DNA from: CALMNV01 sp035688975
GTDB taxonomy: Bacteria > Actinomycetota > Actinomycetes > Actinomycetales > Dermatophilaceae
Length of the DNA: 64,000 bases
Assembly: GCF_035688975.1 (NCBI RefSeq)
Contig: NZ_DASSMH010000076.1
Coordinates: forward strand, 1-64,000
Direction of reading: 5' to 3'
In this document: in pieces, positions 55,279 to 64,000 of the stretch
Position numbering within the stretch: position 1 is the first letter of the stretch
How the letters are laid out: each line of letters starts with the position of its first letter
Position numbers and translations under genes: made by a program
The notes under the pieces: model-generated
The model's input: only the letters and a program-made list of their open reading frames with translations
Databases searched by the model: none
What the model was told of the DNA's origin: nothing

Positions 55279-55569
55279 GTCGAGTGGCCAGTTCTGTTCA
55301 CCCCGCGAGGTCGAGTGGCCAGTTCTGTTCACCCCGCGAGCTCGAGTGGCCAGTTTCCTTCACATCCATGGCACGGGACCCGGGACGCCCAGAACCGGAC
55401 CCGGAATGCCCCTCACTACGGGGCCCCGAAGAGCACTGAGTCGCTCGGCTGCGTGCGGAAGTGGCCACTCGAGGAGGGGGCGGCGTGCGGAGGTGGCCAC
55501 TGGAGGAGGGGTGGGTGTGCGGAAGTGGCCACTCGAGGAGGGGGCGGCGTGCGGAAGTGGCCACTCGAC
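55279..55569. repeat. Intergenic palindromic repeat, cluster C (7 copies)
   Basis: Part of the 460-base gap between whiA and gapA; no gene is seen in it. Copies at 55279, 55310 and 55341 read TCGAGTGGCCAGTT, each followed by CTGTTCAC or CCTTCAC. Copies at 55459, 55491, 55523 and 55555 are inverted (AAGTGGCCACTCGAG/C), each preceded by GTGCGG. As in cluster B, the two orientations are grouped into two arms. In the left arm, one base (CAGTT for CACTT) breaks the palindrome. Confidence 0.9.
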
Positions 55570-55631
55570 GTTGGGGGGTGAGCGGGCTGCCACGCCCTGA
55601 GATGCGGCGCGTGCCCCGCAGAGCCACCGAC

Positions 55632-55637
55632 TAGGGT
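55632..55637 (+). promoter_or_regulatory. Probable -10 element of the gapA-pgk-tpiA promoter
   Basis: TAGGGT lies 86 bases before the gapA start. The leader between them (TTGATTTGTCCC...) is more AT-rich than its surroundings. No clear -35. Confidence 0.5.
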
Positions 55638-55723
55638 GACGAGAGGGGAGCCCGACCGGGCCCCCGCAGCCCGCATTGATTTGTCCCGTTCGAGAGTATT
55701 TCCGTTTCGAGAGGCTCAGCACA

Positions 55724-56728
<1,005 letters not shown>

Positions 56729-56735
56729 GGCGCCG

Positions 56736-57944
56736 GTGAAGACGATCGGCGACCTCGGGGACCTCCGCGGCAAGCGCGTCCTCGTCAGGTCGGACCTCAA
56801 CGTCCCGCTTGACGGCAGCACGATCACCGACGACGGACGTATCCGGGCGTCTCTCCCGACGATCCAGATGCTCACCCAGATGGGTGCCCGGGTCGTCGTG
56901 TGTGCCCACCTCGGCCGCCCCAAGGGCGCGCCGGACCCGGCATACTCGCTGGCCCCGGTGGCCCGGCGGCTCGGCGAGCTGCTCGGCGCCCCCGTCGCCT
57001 TCGCCGAGGACACCGTCGGGCCGCGGGCCCACGCCGCGGTGGACGCGCTCGGGGACGGCCGCGTCGTCGTCCTGGAGAACCTGCGCTTCAACCCCGGAGA
57101 GACCGGCAAGACAGCCGCTGATCGCGAGGAGTTCGCGCGCCAGCTCGCCTCTCTCGCAGACGTATTCGTGTCGGACGGCTTCGGCGTGGTGCACCGCGAA
57201 CAGGCCTCGGTCTACGACGTGGCAAAGTTGTTGCCCCACGCGGTCGGTGGGCTCGTCGAGGCGGAGATCAGCGTGCTGCGCCGGCTCACGCAGGAACCGC
57301 AGCGGCCGTATGCCGTCGTCCTCGGCGGCGCGAAGGTGTCGGACAAGCTCGGCGTCATCGGCAACCTGCTCGGCACCGCGGACCGGCTGCTCATCGGCGG
57401 CGGGATGGTGTTCACCTTCCTCAAGGCCAAGGGCCTCGAGGTCGGCACGAGCCTGCTCGAGCAGGACCAGGTGGACGCGGTCAAGGGCTACCTCGACGAG
57501 GCGGCGGACAAGGGCGTCGAGATCGTCCTGCCCGTCGACATCGTCGTCGCGGACGCCTTCAGGGCGGACGCCGCCACGACGACTGTGCCGGTCGAGCAGA
57601 TCCCGGCGGACCGGATGGGGCTCGACATCGGGCCCCGGTCGAGCGAGCTCTTCGCGGAGAAGCTCGCCGACTGCCGGACGGTCTTCTGGAACGGCCCGAT
57701 GGGCGCGTTCGAGATGGAGCCGTATGCCGCCGGCACCAAGGCGCTCGCCCAGTCCCTCGCGGACGTCTCGAAGGCGGGCGGCCTCACCGTCGTCGGCGGC
57801 GGCGACTCGGCGGCGGCCGTGCGCCAGCTCGGGTTCTCCGACGACCGCTTCGGCCACATCTCCACGGGCGGCGGCGCGAGCCTCGAGTATCTCGAGGGCA
57901 AGGAGCTGCCCGGTCTCACCGTGCTCGAGGAGGACGACGCCTGA
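56736..57944 (+). CDS. pgk: Phosphoglycerate kinase
   Basis: Pgk makes ATP from 1,3-bisphosphoglycerate. The 402-residue protein has RVLVRSDLNVPLDG (substrate-binding N-domain), VVCAHLGRPKG, LENLRFNPGE, YAVVLGGAKVSDK, FWNGPMGAFE and the hinge/nucleotide motif VVGGGDSAAAV. It begins 7 bases after gapA and shares one base with the tpiA start, as in the classic gap-pgk-tpi operon. Confidence 0.97.
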   Translation: MKTIGDLGDLRGKRVLVRSDLNVPLDGSTITDDGRIRASLPTIQMLTQMGARVVVCAHLGRPKGAPDPAYSLAPVARRLGELLGAPVAFAEDTVGPRAHAAVDALGDGRVVVLENLRFNPGETGKTAADREEFARQLASLADVFVSDGFGVVHREQASVYDVAKLLPHAVGGLVEAEISVLRRLTQEPQRPYAVVLGGAKVSDKLGVIGNLLGTADRLLIGGGMVFTFLKAKGLEVGTSLLEQDQVDAVKGYLDEAADKGVEIVLPVDIVVADAFRADAATTTVPVEQIPADRMGLDIGPRSSELFAEKLADCRTVFWNGPMGAFEMEPYAAGTKALAQSLADVSKAGGLTVVGGGDSAAAVRQLGFSDDRFGHISTGGGASLEYLEGKELPGLTVLEEDDA

Positions 57945-58768
57945 TGTCAGGAAACCCGGCGCAGGACAGCGCCCCGGCCGGCCGCGTGCCGCTCATGGCC
58001 GGCAACTGGAAGATGAACCTCGACCACCTGCAGGCCACGCACCTCGTGCAGAAGCTCGACTGGACGCTGCGCGACGCCAAGCACGACTACGCGGCGGTCG
58101 AGGTGGCGGTGCTGCCGCCCTTCACCGACCTCCGGTCGGTGCAGACGCTCGTCGAGGGGGACAAGCTCGGGTTGCGCTACGGCGCGCAGGACCTGTCGCC
58201 CCATGCGTCGGGCGCCCACACGGGCGACATCTCCGGCGTGTTCCTCGCCAAGCTCGGCTGCACCTACGTCGTCGTGGGGCACAGCGAGCGGCGCGAGGGC
58301 CACGGCGAGACGGACGAGGTGGTCGCGGCGAAGGTGCGGGCGGCATACCAGCACGGCCTCGTCCCGATCCTCTGCTGCGGCGAGGACCTCGAGGTGCGCC
58401 GGGCGGGTGGCCAGGTCGAACATGTGGTGCGGCAGCTGCGCACCGCCCTCGACGGCCTGCCGGAGCAGCAGGTCGCCGTCATCGTCATCGCCTACGAGCC
58501 GATCTGGGCGATCGGGACGGGTGAGGTGGCGACGCCCGAGGACGCGCAGGAGGTGTGCTCCGCCATCCGGGCGCTCCTGACGGAGCTGCACGGCCGCGAG
58601 GTCGCCGACGGGGTGCGCGTCCTCTACGGCGGCAGCGTCAAGTCGGGCAACGTCGCGGCGATCATGGCGCAGGAGGACGTCGACGGGGCCCTCGTCGGCG
58701 GCGCGTCGATCGACCCCGCGGAGTTCGCCGCCATCTGCCGCTACCGGGAGCACGTGACCTCGGCCTGA
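57944..58768 (+). CDS. tpiA: Triosephosphate isomerase
   Basis: TpiA interconverts dihydroxyacetone phosphate and glyceraldehyde-3-phosphate. The 274-residue protein shows the active-site Asn and Lys in AGNWKMN, the electrophile His in VVGHSERRE, the base Glu in IAYEPIWAIGTG, the loop 6 region and the phosphate-binding LYGGSVKSGN. About 15 extra residues at the N-terminus precede the usual family start, which makes a second start at a later codon possible (GTG 57989). The ATG overlaps the pgk stop by one base. Confidence 0.96.
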   Translation: MSGNPAQDSAPAGRVPLMAGNWKMNLDHLQATHLVQKLDWTLRDAKHDYAAVEVAVLPPFTDLRSVQTLVEGDKLGLRYGAQDLSPHASGAHTGDISGVFLAKLGCTYVVVGHSERREGHGETDEVVAAKVRAAYQHGLVPILCCGEDLEVRRAGGQVEHVVRQLRTALDGLPEQQVAVIVIAYEPIWAIGTGEVATPEDAQEVCSAIRALLTELHGREVADGVRVLYGGSVKSGNVAAIMAQEDVDGALVGGASIDPAEFAAICRYREHVTSA

Positions 58769-58780
58769 CGGCCGTGCAGG

Positions 58781-58786
58781 TATCCT
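58781..58786 (+). promoter_or_regulatory. Probable -10 element of the secG promoter
   Basis: TATCCT lies 61 bases before the secG start, just after the tpiA stop. The -35 region is unclear. Confidence 0.5.
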
Positions 58787-58847
58787 GTCGGGGTCGTCTG
58801 CGACCCGCGACGATCGACCCCGAGGTCCAACGAGACGGAGTTGCCCT

Positions 58848-59093
58848 GTGGATGCGGTTCGCATCGTGCTTCAGGTCCTGCTGGTCATCGCCAGCATGAT
58901 CCTGACCCTGTTCATCCTGTTGCACAAGGGCAAGGGCGGTGGCCTGTCCGACATGTTCGGGGGCGGCATGTCGACCTCCCTCGGCGGGTCGTCGGTCGCC
59001 GAGCGCAACCTCGACCGGTTCACGATCGCCGTCGCGGTCGTGTGGGCCACGTCGATCATCGGACTGGGCCTGCTGGCCCGGTTCGTCAGCTGA
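58848..59093 (+). CDS. secG: Preprotein translocase subunit SecG
   Basis: SecG is a small subunit of the SecYEG channel. The 81-residue protein has two hydrophobic helices (about residues 5-24 and 57-78) flanking the typical loop HKGKGGGLSDMFGG. The GTG at 58848 is preceded by GACGGAG; the Asp-Ala start follows the family. Its place between tpiA and rbpA is that seen in several actinobacteria. Confidence 0.93.
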   Translation: MDAVRIVLQVLLVIASMILTLFILLHKGKGGGLSDMFGGGMSTSLGGSSVAERNLDRFTIAVAVVWATSIIGLGLLARFVS

Positions 59094-59104
59094 GAGGACA
59101 GCAG

Positions 59105-59455
59105 ATGGCAAGCGGAAACGCCATACGGGGCAGCCGGGTCGGCGCCGGACCGATGGGTGAGGCCGAGCGTGGCGACACCGCACCGCGGGTGCACGTGTCC
59201 TACTGGTGCTCCAACGGCCACGAGACCCGCCCCAGCTTCGCCCAGGAGCCGGGCATGGTGATCCCCGAGACGTGGGACTGTCCCCGGTGCGGCTTCCCGG
59301 CCGGCCAGGACGAGGACAACCCGCCCGCGCCCCCCAAGGTGGAGCCCTACAAGACCCACCTCGCCTACGTGAAGGAGCGACGCTCCGACGCCGACGGTGA
59401 GGCGATCCTCGACGAGGCGCTCTCCGCGCTGCGCGAGCGGGGCCTCATCCAGTAG
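59105..59455 (+). CDS. rbpA: RNA polymerase-binding protein RbpA
   Basis: RbpA binds RNA polymerase and group 1/2 sigma factors and stabilises the open complex; it is restricted to actinobacteria. The 116-residue protein has the N-terminal basic segment, SYWCSNGHETRPSF and WDCPRCGFPAG forming the zinc-bearing RbpA core (Cys-His-Cys-Cys), and the C-terminal sigma-interacting ERRSDADGEAILDEAL helix. The ATG at 59105 has GAGAGGA upstream, 12 bases after secG. A strong hairpin ends the gene. Confidence 0.95.
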   Translation: MASGNAIRGSRVGAGPMGEAERGDTAPRVHVSYWCSNGHETRPSFAQEPGMVIPETWDCPRCGFPAGQDEDNPPAPPKVEPYKTHLAYVKERRSDADGEAILDEALSALRERGLIQ

Positions 59456-59469
59456 GGACTCGACGACCA

Positions 59470-59505
59470 CGCGAGGCCGCGAACCGCCTGGTTCGCGGCC
59501 TCGTG
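59470..59505 (+). terminator. Terminator after rbpA
   Basis: A 16-pair stem (59470-59485 with 59490-59505, one G-T wobble) and a GCCT loop, starting 15 bases after the rbpA stop. A GTATGCCG octamer follows 10 bases later. Confidence 0.88.
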
Positions 59506-59598
59506 CGGTCCTGCCGTATGCCGCCGGGTGGCTGGTCCGAGCCTTGCGCCCGTCGCTCCGCGCTCGTGGCCGTGGTCGGCCGTGGTCGGCCGCCGGCG

Positions 59599-60351
59599 TC
59601 ACCGAGCCGCGTGAGGCGGTCGGAGCCGTCCCGCCGCGTCGGTGTCGAGCAGCCACCGGGTGGCAACGGTGCCGCGGGGCCCGGAAGCGGGCACGTCCCA
59701 CGGGTCGGCCTCCGGTGACAGCGCCGCCGCCACGGCTTCGGCCTTGTCCGCGCCGGACACGAGGAACCACACCTCCGCCGTTCGCGCGAGGCGCTCGAAC
59801 GTGAGCGAGACCCGGTCCGGCGGTGGCTTGGGGGAGTCGTGGACCGCCACGGCGTCCGCCCCGGTCGTGCGCTGCGCCGGATGGTGCGGGAAGAGGGAGG
59901 CGACGTGCCCGTCGGGGCCCACCCCCAGGAGCACGACGTCGAAGGCGTCCGGCCCGTGCTCGCACAGGGCCTGCTCGTAGGCTCGGGCGCTCGCCTCGGC
60001 CGACTGCGACCGGTCCGGCCCGGCGATGCGATGCACCTTGGCGGGGTCCAGGCCCCAGGCGGACAGCCCCGCCGCGTCGTTCTGGACGTCGTTGCGGTCG
60101 GGGTCCCCGGCCGGCAGGTAGCGCTCGTCGCCCCACCACGCATGCACTCGCGTGGGGTCGATGGCGAGCCGCCCGGGCACCTCGGCGATCCCCGCGACGA
60201 TCGCCGAGCCCATGGAGCCACCGGTCAGGACGACGTGGGCGGCGCCCCGCGCCGCCTGCGCGTCCACGATGGCCGTGACCAGGCGGGCAGCGGACGCGTC
60301 GGCCAGGGCTTGCCTGCTCGGGTGGACGACGACGACCGGCTCGGGTGGCAT
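59599..60351 (-). CDS. pgl: 6-phosphogluconolactonase
   Basis: Pgl hydrolyses 6-phosphogluconolactone in the oxidative pentose phosphate path. The 250-residue protein of the SugarP_isomerase group has HVVLTGGSMGSAIVAGI, VHAWWGDERYLPAGDPDRN, FDVVLLGVGPDGHVASLFPHHP and SLTFERLARTAEVWFLVSG, which are the family's conserved blocks. It starts on the last base of opcA and is the last gene of pgi-zwf-opcA-pgl. The 143 bases between it and rbpA hold the rbpA terminator. Confidence 0.94.
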   Translation of the reverse strand: MPPEPVVVVHPSRQALADASAARLVTAIVDAQAARGAAHVVLTGGSMGSAIVAGIAEVPGRLAIDPTRVHAWWGDERYLPAGDPDRNDVQNDAAGLSAWGLDPAKVHRIAGPDRSQSAEASARAYEQALCEHGPDAFDVVLLGVGPDGHVASLFPHHPAQRTTGADAVAVHDSPKPPPDRVSLTFERLARTAEVWFLVSGADKAEAVAAALSPEADPWDVPASGPRGTVATRWLLDTDAAGRLRPPHAAR

Positions 60352-61718
60352 CAGGGCGAGCCCTTCGCCGCGGTGGCGGCCCGCGTGCGCCTCGCCCTGG
60401 CCGGCTTCCCGCCAGTCCCCGTGTCCTCGGCCTTGCCCGGGCCCTTCGCCTTTGCCTTCCCCTGCGCCTTCCCCTGCGCCTTCCCCTGCGCCTTCCCCTC
60501 CGCCTTTCCCTCCGCCTTTCCCTCCGCCGTCGTCTGGCCCGGGTCCCCGCCCTCGGCCTTCCGGCGCTGCTGTTGCTGCTGGTCCTGCTCCTTCTCCCGA
60601 GGCGTCGGCTTGCCCGCGAGCTTGCGGGCCGTGGCGGCCCGCACCTGCTCCGTGCTCGCGCTCGAGGGCGCCGGGGGTGCGGAGGTCATGGCCGATGCGG
60701 CGCCCGCGGCCTCGTCGCGCCCGAGCCGCGCGGCCGCGTGCCTGGCGGCCTCGTGGTCCGGTGCCTTGCCGGCCCGGGCGGCCGCCGACGCCGACATGCG
60801 GACCGGGGTGAGGAGGGGCAGCCCCCGCAGCAGGGCGTCCTCGTAGGTGTCGTCAGGGTCGAGCCGGCGCAGCTCGTCGGCGAGGCACTCCGGCAGCCCG
60901 CGGCGGGCGAGGCCGATGCGACGGTCGGGCTGGCCGTTCTGCGACAGGGTCGCGGTGTGGTCACCGGGGCGGACGAGGTCGATCGGGCCGCTCTCGCGCT
61001 CGAGCCGCACCGCGGAGATGCCCGAGCCGCGCGGGGTGGAGACCCGATGGACCGGTGCGTCGAGGCGAAACGCCAGCCAGGCGGCCAGGAGGTCCGACGA
61101 CGGCGAGTCGGGGGCGCCGGAGACGACCGCCGACGTGATCGGCTCGTAGGGCGGCTGGTCGAGTGCGGCGGCGAGCAGCCCCCGCCAGCGGGTCACGCGC
61201 GTCCACGCCAGGTCGGTGTCACCGGGCGCGTAGGTGGCGGCCCGCTTCTTGAGCATGGTCCGCGGGTTGCGGTGCTCGGCGGCATCCGTGACCCGCCGCT
61301 GGGCCATGGCGCCGATGGGGTCGTTCGCGACGTCGTCGGGCGCCTCGCCGGGCCACCACGCGACGATGGGTGAGTCGGGCAGCAGCAGCGGGACGACGAC
61401 GCTCGGACCGTGCTTGGCCAGCGTCCCGTAGAGCCGCAGCACGACGATCTCGCTTGCTCCGGCGTCGCCGCCCAGCCGGATCTGCGCGTCGAGGCGGTTC
61501 TTGCCTCGGCGGTCGCCGGGGATGACGACGATGATCCGGCACGGGTGCTGGCGGCTGGCCTGGTTGGCCACCTCGATGGCGTCGCCGGCGTCCGTGTCGG
61601 CGACGACGACCACCAGGGTGAGGACCCGCCCGAGCGCCATGGCGCCCACCTCGTTGCGGAGCCGGACGAGGGCCTTGCTGATGTCCTTCGTCGTGGTGTT
61701 CGCCAAGTCGGTGATCAT
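60351..61718 (-). CDS. opcA: Glucose-6-phosphate dehydrogenase assembly protein OpcA
   Basis: OpcA promotes the assembly or redox activation of G6P dehydrogenase. Residues 1-310 carry the family core: LVRLRNEVGAMALGRVLTLVVV, HPCRIIVVIPGD, PSVVVPLLLPDSPIVAWWPG, and the C-terminal AVRLERESGPIDLVRPG. From about residue 340 there is a 115-residue tail, Ala/Ser-rich, then Gln-rich (QDQQQQQ), a four-residue repeat K-A-E/Q-G from about 397 to 425, and a basic end. The core alone is the usual length. The ATG overlaps the zwf stop by 4 bases. Confidence 0.92.
   Translation of the reverse strand: MITDLANTTTKDISKALVRLRNEVGAMALGRVLTLVVVVADTDAGDAIEVANQASRQHPCRIIVVIPGDRRGKNRLDAQIRLGGDAGASEIVVLRLYGTLAKHGPSVVVPLLLPDSPIVAWWPGEAPDDVANDPIGAMAQRRVTDAAEHRNPRTMLKKRAATYAPGDTDLAWTRVTRWRGLLAAALDQPPYEPITSAVVSGAPDSPSSDLLAAWLAFRLDAPVHRVSTPRGSGISAVRLERESGPIDLVRPGDHTATLSQNGQPDRRIGLARRGLPECLADELRRLDPDDTYEDALLRGLPLLTPVRMSASAAARAGKAPDHEAARHAAARLGRDEAAGAASAMTSAPPAPSSASTEQVRAATARKLAGKPTPREKEQDQQQQQRRKAEGGDPGQTTAEGKAEGKAEGKAQGKAQGKAQGKAKAKGPGKAEDTGTGGKPARARRTRAATAAKGSP
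60444..60532 (-). repeat. 12-bp tandem repeats in the opcA 3' end
   Basis: Roughly seven 12-bp units (GCCTTCCCCTGC or GCCTTTCCCTCC on the plus strand) encode KAEG or KAQG. The two variants are grouped, three of one and then three of the other, as expected of unit duplication. Confidence 0.88.
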
Positions 61719-63256
61719 GGCATCCTCCACGTGCGTCCGTCGCGCCGGAGCATCGCGTCGGCGCTCGTGGGGCCCCACGAGCCGGCGGGGTACTGGTCCG
61801 GCCGACCGGACCGGGCCCAGTGCTCGATGAGCGGGTCGAGGATGCGCCAGGACAGCTCGACCTCCTCGTGCCGCGGGAAGAGCGGCGGGTCGCCGAGCAG
61901 GACGTCGAGGATGAGCCGCTCGTAGGCCTCGGGGGAGGCCTCGGTGAACGACATGCCGTAGCCGAAGTCCATGGTGACGTCGCGCACCTCCATCTGGGCG
62001 CCCGGCACCTTGGAGCCGAAGCGGATGGTGACCCCCTCGTCCGGCTGGACGCGGATGACGATCGCGTTCTGCCCGAGCTCCTCGGTGGCGGTGTGCTCGA
62101 AGGGCAGGTGCGGCGCCCGCTTGAAGACCACGGCGATCTCGGTCACCCGCTTGCCCAGCCGCTTGCCGGTGCGCAGGTAGAACGGCACCCCGGCCCACCG
62201 GCGGGTATCCACCTCGAGCTTGACCGCGGCGAAGGTCTCCGTGGTCGACGTCGGGTCGACCCCCTCCTCGTCGCGGTAGCCGACCACCTCCTCGGCTCCC
62301 TGCCAGCCGTCGGTGTACTGGCCCCGGGCGGAGCCCTGGTCGAGGTCCCGGGGGAGCCGGACGGCCGAGAGCACCTTCTCCTTCTCGGCCCGCAGGTGGC
62401 GGGCGCCGAAGGAGACCGGCTCCTCCATGGCGGTCAGGGCGAGCAGCTGCAGGAGGTGGTTCTGCATGACGTCGCGGGCGGCCCCGATGCCGTCGTAGTA
62501 ACCCGCGCGTCCCCCGATGCCGATGTCCTCGGCCATGGTGATCTGCACGTGGTCGACGTAGTTGGCGTTCCACACCGGCTCGAAGAGCTGGTTGGCGAAG
62601 CGCAGCGCCAGCAGGTTCTGGACCGTCTCCTTGCCCAGGTAGTGGTCGATGCGGAACACCGAGTCGGGCGGGAACACGCCCCCGACGATCGCGTTGAGCT
62701 CGACGGCGCTCTTGAGGTCGTGGCCGAAGGGCTTCTCCACGATGACCCGCCGCCAGCTGCCGCCCTCGGCCTTGGTCAGCCCGCACCGCTCCAGCTGCTC
62801 GCAGACCTGCGCGAAGAAGCTGGGCGGGACCGAGAGGTAGAACGCGGCATTGCCGCCGGTGCCCCGCTCCTGGTCGAGCTCCCGCACCGTCCGCGCCAGC
62901 AGGTCGAAGGCGGCCGGGTCGTCGAAGGTGCCCGGCACGAAGCGGAAGCCCTCCGCGAGGGTGCGCCAGACGTCCTCGCTGAAGGGGGTGCGGGAGTACT
63001 GCTCGACCGCGTCGTGGACGACCTGCCCGAAGTCCTGGGCGGCCCAGTCGCGCCGCGCGAAGCCGACGAGGGAGAAACCCGGCGGCAGGAGCCCGCGGTT
63101 GGCGAGGTCGTAGATCGCCGGCATGAGCTTCTTGCGGGCGAGGTCTCCCGTGACGCCGAAGAGGACGAGCGCGCACGGGCCGGCGATCCGGGGAAGCCGC
63201 TTGTCCTTCGGGTCCCGCAGAGGGTTGACGCCGCGCGCGATGTGCGCCGGACTCAT
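61715..63256 (-). CDS. zwf: Glucose-6-phosphate 1-dehydrogenase
   Basis: Zwf oxidises glucose-6-phosphate to 6-phosphogluconolactone, the NADPH-forming entry to the pentose phosphate path. The 513-residue protein has the dinucleotide-binding LVLFGVTGDLARKKLMPAIYDL and the active-site RIDHYLGKETVQNLLALRFAN with the catalytic His and Lys. It also has IVEKPFGHDL, IQITMAED-like VQITMAEDIGIGGRAGYYD, and a C-terminal ATEELGQNAIVIRVQPDE. The ATG is at 63256, 4 bases inside the preceding pgi stop. OpcA follows, as is usual in actinobacteria. Confidence 0.97.
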   Translation of the reverse strand: MSPAHIARGVNPLRDPKDKRLPRIAGPCALVLFGVTGDLARKKLMPAIYDLANRGLLPPGFSLVGFARRDWAAQDFGQVVHDAVEQYSRTPFSEDVWRTLAEGFRFVPGTFDDPAAFDLLARTVRELDQERGTGGNAAFYLSVPPSFFAQVCEQLERCGLTKAEGGSWRRVIVEKPFGHDLKSAVELNAIVGGVFPPDSVFRIDHYLGKETVQNLLALRFANQLFEPVWNANYVDHVQITMAEDIGIGGRAGYYDGIGAARDVMQNHLLQLLALTAMEEPVSFGARHLRAEKEKVLSAVRLPRDLDQGSARGQYTDGWQGAEEVVGYRDEEGVDPTSTTETFAAVKLEVDTRRWAGVPFYLRTGKRLGKRVTEIAVVFKRAPHLPFEHTATEELGQNAIVIRVQPDEGVTIRFGSKVPGAQMEVRDVTMDFGYGMSFTEASPEAYERLILDVLLGDPPLFPRHEEVELSWRILDPLIEHWARSGRPDQYPAGSWGPTSADAMLRRDGRTWRMP

Positions 63257-64000
63257 TCGGTGGCCCCGGCGGTCAGCACCTTCCGCAGCTGGGCCAGGCC
63301 GGCGTCGTGGTCGGTCAGGTGCAGCCGCAGCACCGGCCGCCCCTGCTCGGCGAGCACCTGGGCGTCGCCACCGGCCTGCGCGGCGATGAACTGGCCGAAC
63401 GTGAAGTCGCGCCCCGGGACGGCGAGGTCCTCGCGGGGAGCGGTCGTGATCTGCACGTAGACGCCCTCGGCCGGTCCGCCCTTGTGGAACTGCCCGGTGG
63501 AGTGCAGGAAGCGCGGACCCCAGCCGAAGGTGACCGGCCGGCCCGTGCGTCGCGCCAGCGCGGGACGCGCGGCGGCCAGGTCGGCGTCGGCGAGCCGGTC
63601 GAGGTAGGCCATCACCGCGACGTATCCCGTGGGACCCAGCTGCGCCAGGAGGGCCTCGACGGCCTCGGCGACGCTCGAGGCGGAGCCGAGCCAGTCGCCC
63701 CCGAGCGCGCGGACCTCCACGGCGCCGTCGACGTATGCCGCCGGGGCGGCCTCACGCGCCCCGGACTCGAGCAGCCCTCGCGCGGCCTTCTTGGCCGACT
63801 CGACGTCGGGCTGGTCGAAGGGGTTGATGTGCAGCAGGCGGCCCGCGACGGCGGTCGCCGCCTCCCAGAGGAGCAGCTGCGCGCCCACGGCCCCGCCGAC
63901 CCGGACGGTGTCGCCCGAGGGACGGGACTCGTCGTCGGCCCCGACCAGCCGGGTCACGAGGACGTCGGGAGCTCCGGTGACCAGCTCGGGGGCATCGTCG
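63253..64000 (-). CDS. pgi: Glucose-6-phosphate isomerase, C-terminal part (5' end outside window)
   Basis: The frame stays open to the window edge, so only about 248 residues are seen. The stretch LLWEAATAVAGRLLHINPFDQPDVESAKKAARGLL, AYLDRLADADLAAARPALARRTGRPVTFGWGPRFLHSTGQFHKGG and VYVQIT are the C-terminal blocks of the long actinobacterial glucose-6-phosphate isomerase; the lysine in HSTGQFHKGG is the usual active-site residue. It converts glucose-6-phosphate and fructose-6-phosphate. It is the upstream member of pgi-zwf-opcA-pgl; transaldolase and transketolase genes often precede it, but lie beyond this window. Confidence 0.85.
   Translation of the reverse strand, partial: DDAPELVTGAPDVLVTRLVGADDESRPSGDTVRVGGAVGAQLLLWEAATAVAGRLLHINPFDQPDVESAKKAARGLLESGAREAAPAAYVDGAVEVRALGGDWLGSASSVAEAVEALLAQLGPTGYVAVMAYLDRLADADLAAARPALARRTGRPVTFGWGPRFLHSTGQFHKGGPAEGVYVQITTAPREDLAVPGRDFTFGQFIAAQAGGDAQVLAEQGRPVLRLHLTDHDAGLAQLRKVLTAGATE

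Overview
The window is core chromosome from a very GC-rich actinobacterium. Actinomycete markers include RbpA, WhiA, OpcA, a mycothiol-type DinB/MDMPI protein, an F420-type PPOX protein, an ANTAR regulator like PdtaR, a CoaE-GrpB fusion, the trp-operon membrane protein and many leaderless promoters. Gene content and order resemble two M. tuberculosis blocks, hisI-trp-lgt-pyk-pdtaR-polA-rpsA-coaE-uvrB-uvrA and uvrC-rapZ-yvcK-whiA-gap-pgk-tpi-secG-opcA-zwf, here joined. A member of Micrococcales, perhaps Intrasporangiaceae, is my guess; no rRNA is present to prove it. I see no insertion sequence, prophage, CRISPR array, integrase or plasmid gene.

Layout. 1-6.9 kb: hisI, then a tightly overlapping trpE-membrane protein-HGxxPAAW-trpC-trpB-trpA-lgt run. 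7-13 kb: glutamate synthase gltBD. 13-15.5 kb: pyk, tRNA-Leu(CAA) and a PdtaR-like regulator. 15.6-20.6 kb: a five-gene LIV-type amino-acid ABC transporter. 20.6-28.2 kb: DUF554, GNAT, thioesterase, polA, a methyltransferase and rpsA. 28.4-33.6 kb: a Ugp-like ABC transporter with a glycerophosphodiesterase. 33.7-37.6 kb: PPOX, coaE-grpB and uvrB. 37.7-41.7 kb: a manganese riboswitch with terC, a DMT exporter, an NlpC/P60 protein, an Excalibur lipoprotein and an EVE-like protein. 41.7-46.4 kb: minus-strand ScyD/ScyE-like protein, then GH15, MDMPI and MBL genes. 46.5-55.3 kb: uvrA, Rieske protein, uvrC, rapZ, yvcK and whiA. 55.7-59.5 kb: gapA-pgk-tpiA, secG and rbpA. 59.6-64 kb: minus-strand pgi-zwf-opcA-pgl, with pgi cut by the window edge.

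How the genes work together. The window holds lower glycolysis (gap, pgk, tpi, pyk), entry into the oxidative pentose phosphate path (pgi, zwf, opcA, pgl), most of tryptophan synthesis, ammonia assimilation into glutamate, and the whole UvrABC excision system with DNA polymerase I. uvrA and uvrB share a promoter layout that matches the LexA-independent DNA-damage promoter of actinobacteria.

The most unusual signals are in the DNA, not in the proteins. First, the octamer GTATGCCG (or its complement) occurs 47 times by hand count, about once per 1.4 kb, equally on both strands and even where it forces rare codons. Second, a palindrome-centred intergenic repeat (core AGTGGCCACT) forms three clusters. 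Third, there are short tandem arrays upstream of the ugp operon, next to polA and upstream of whiA.
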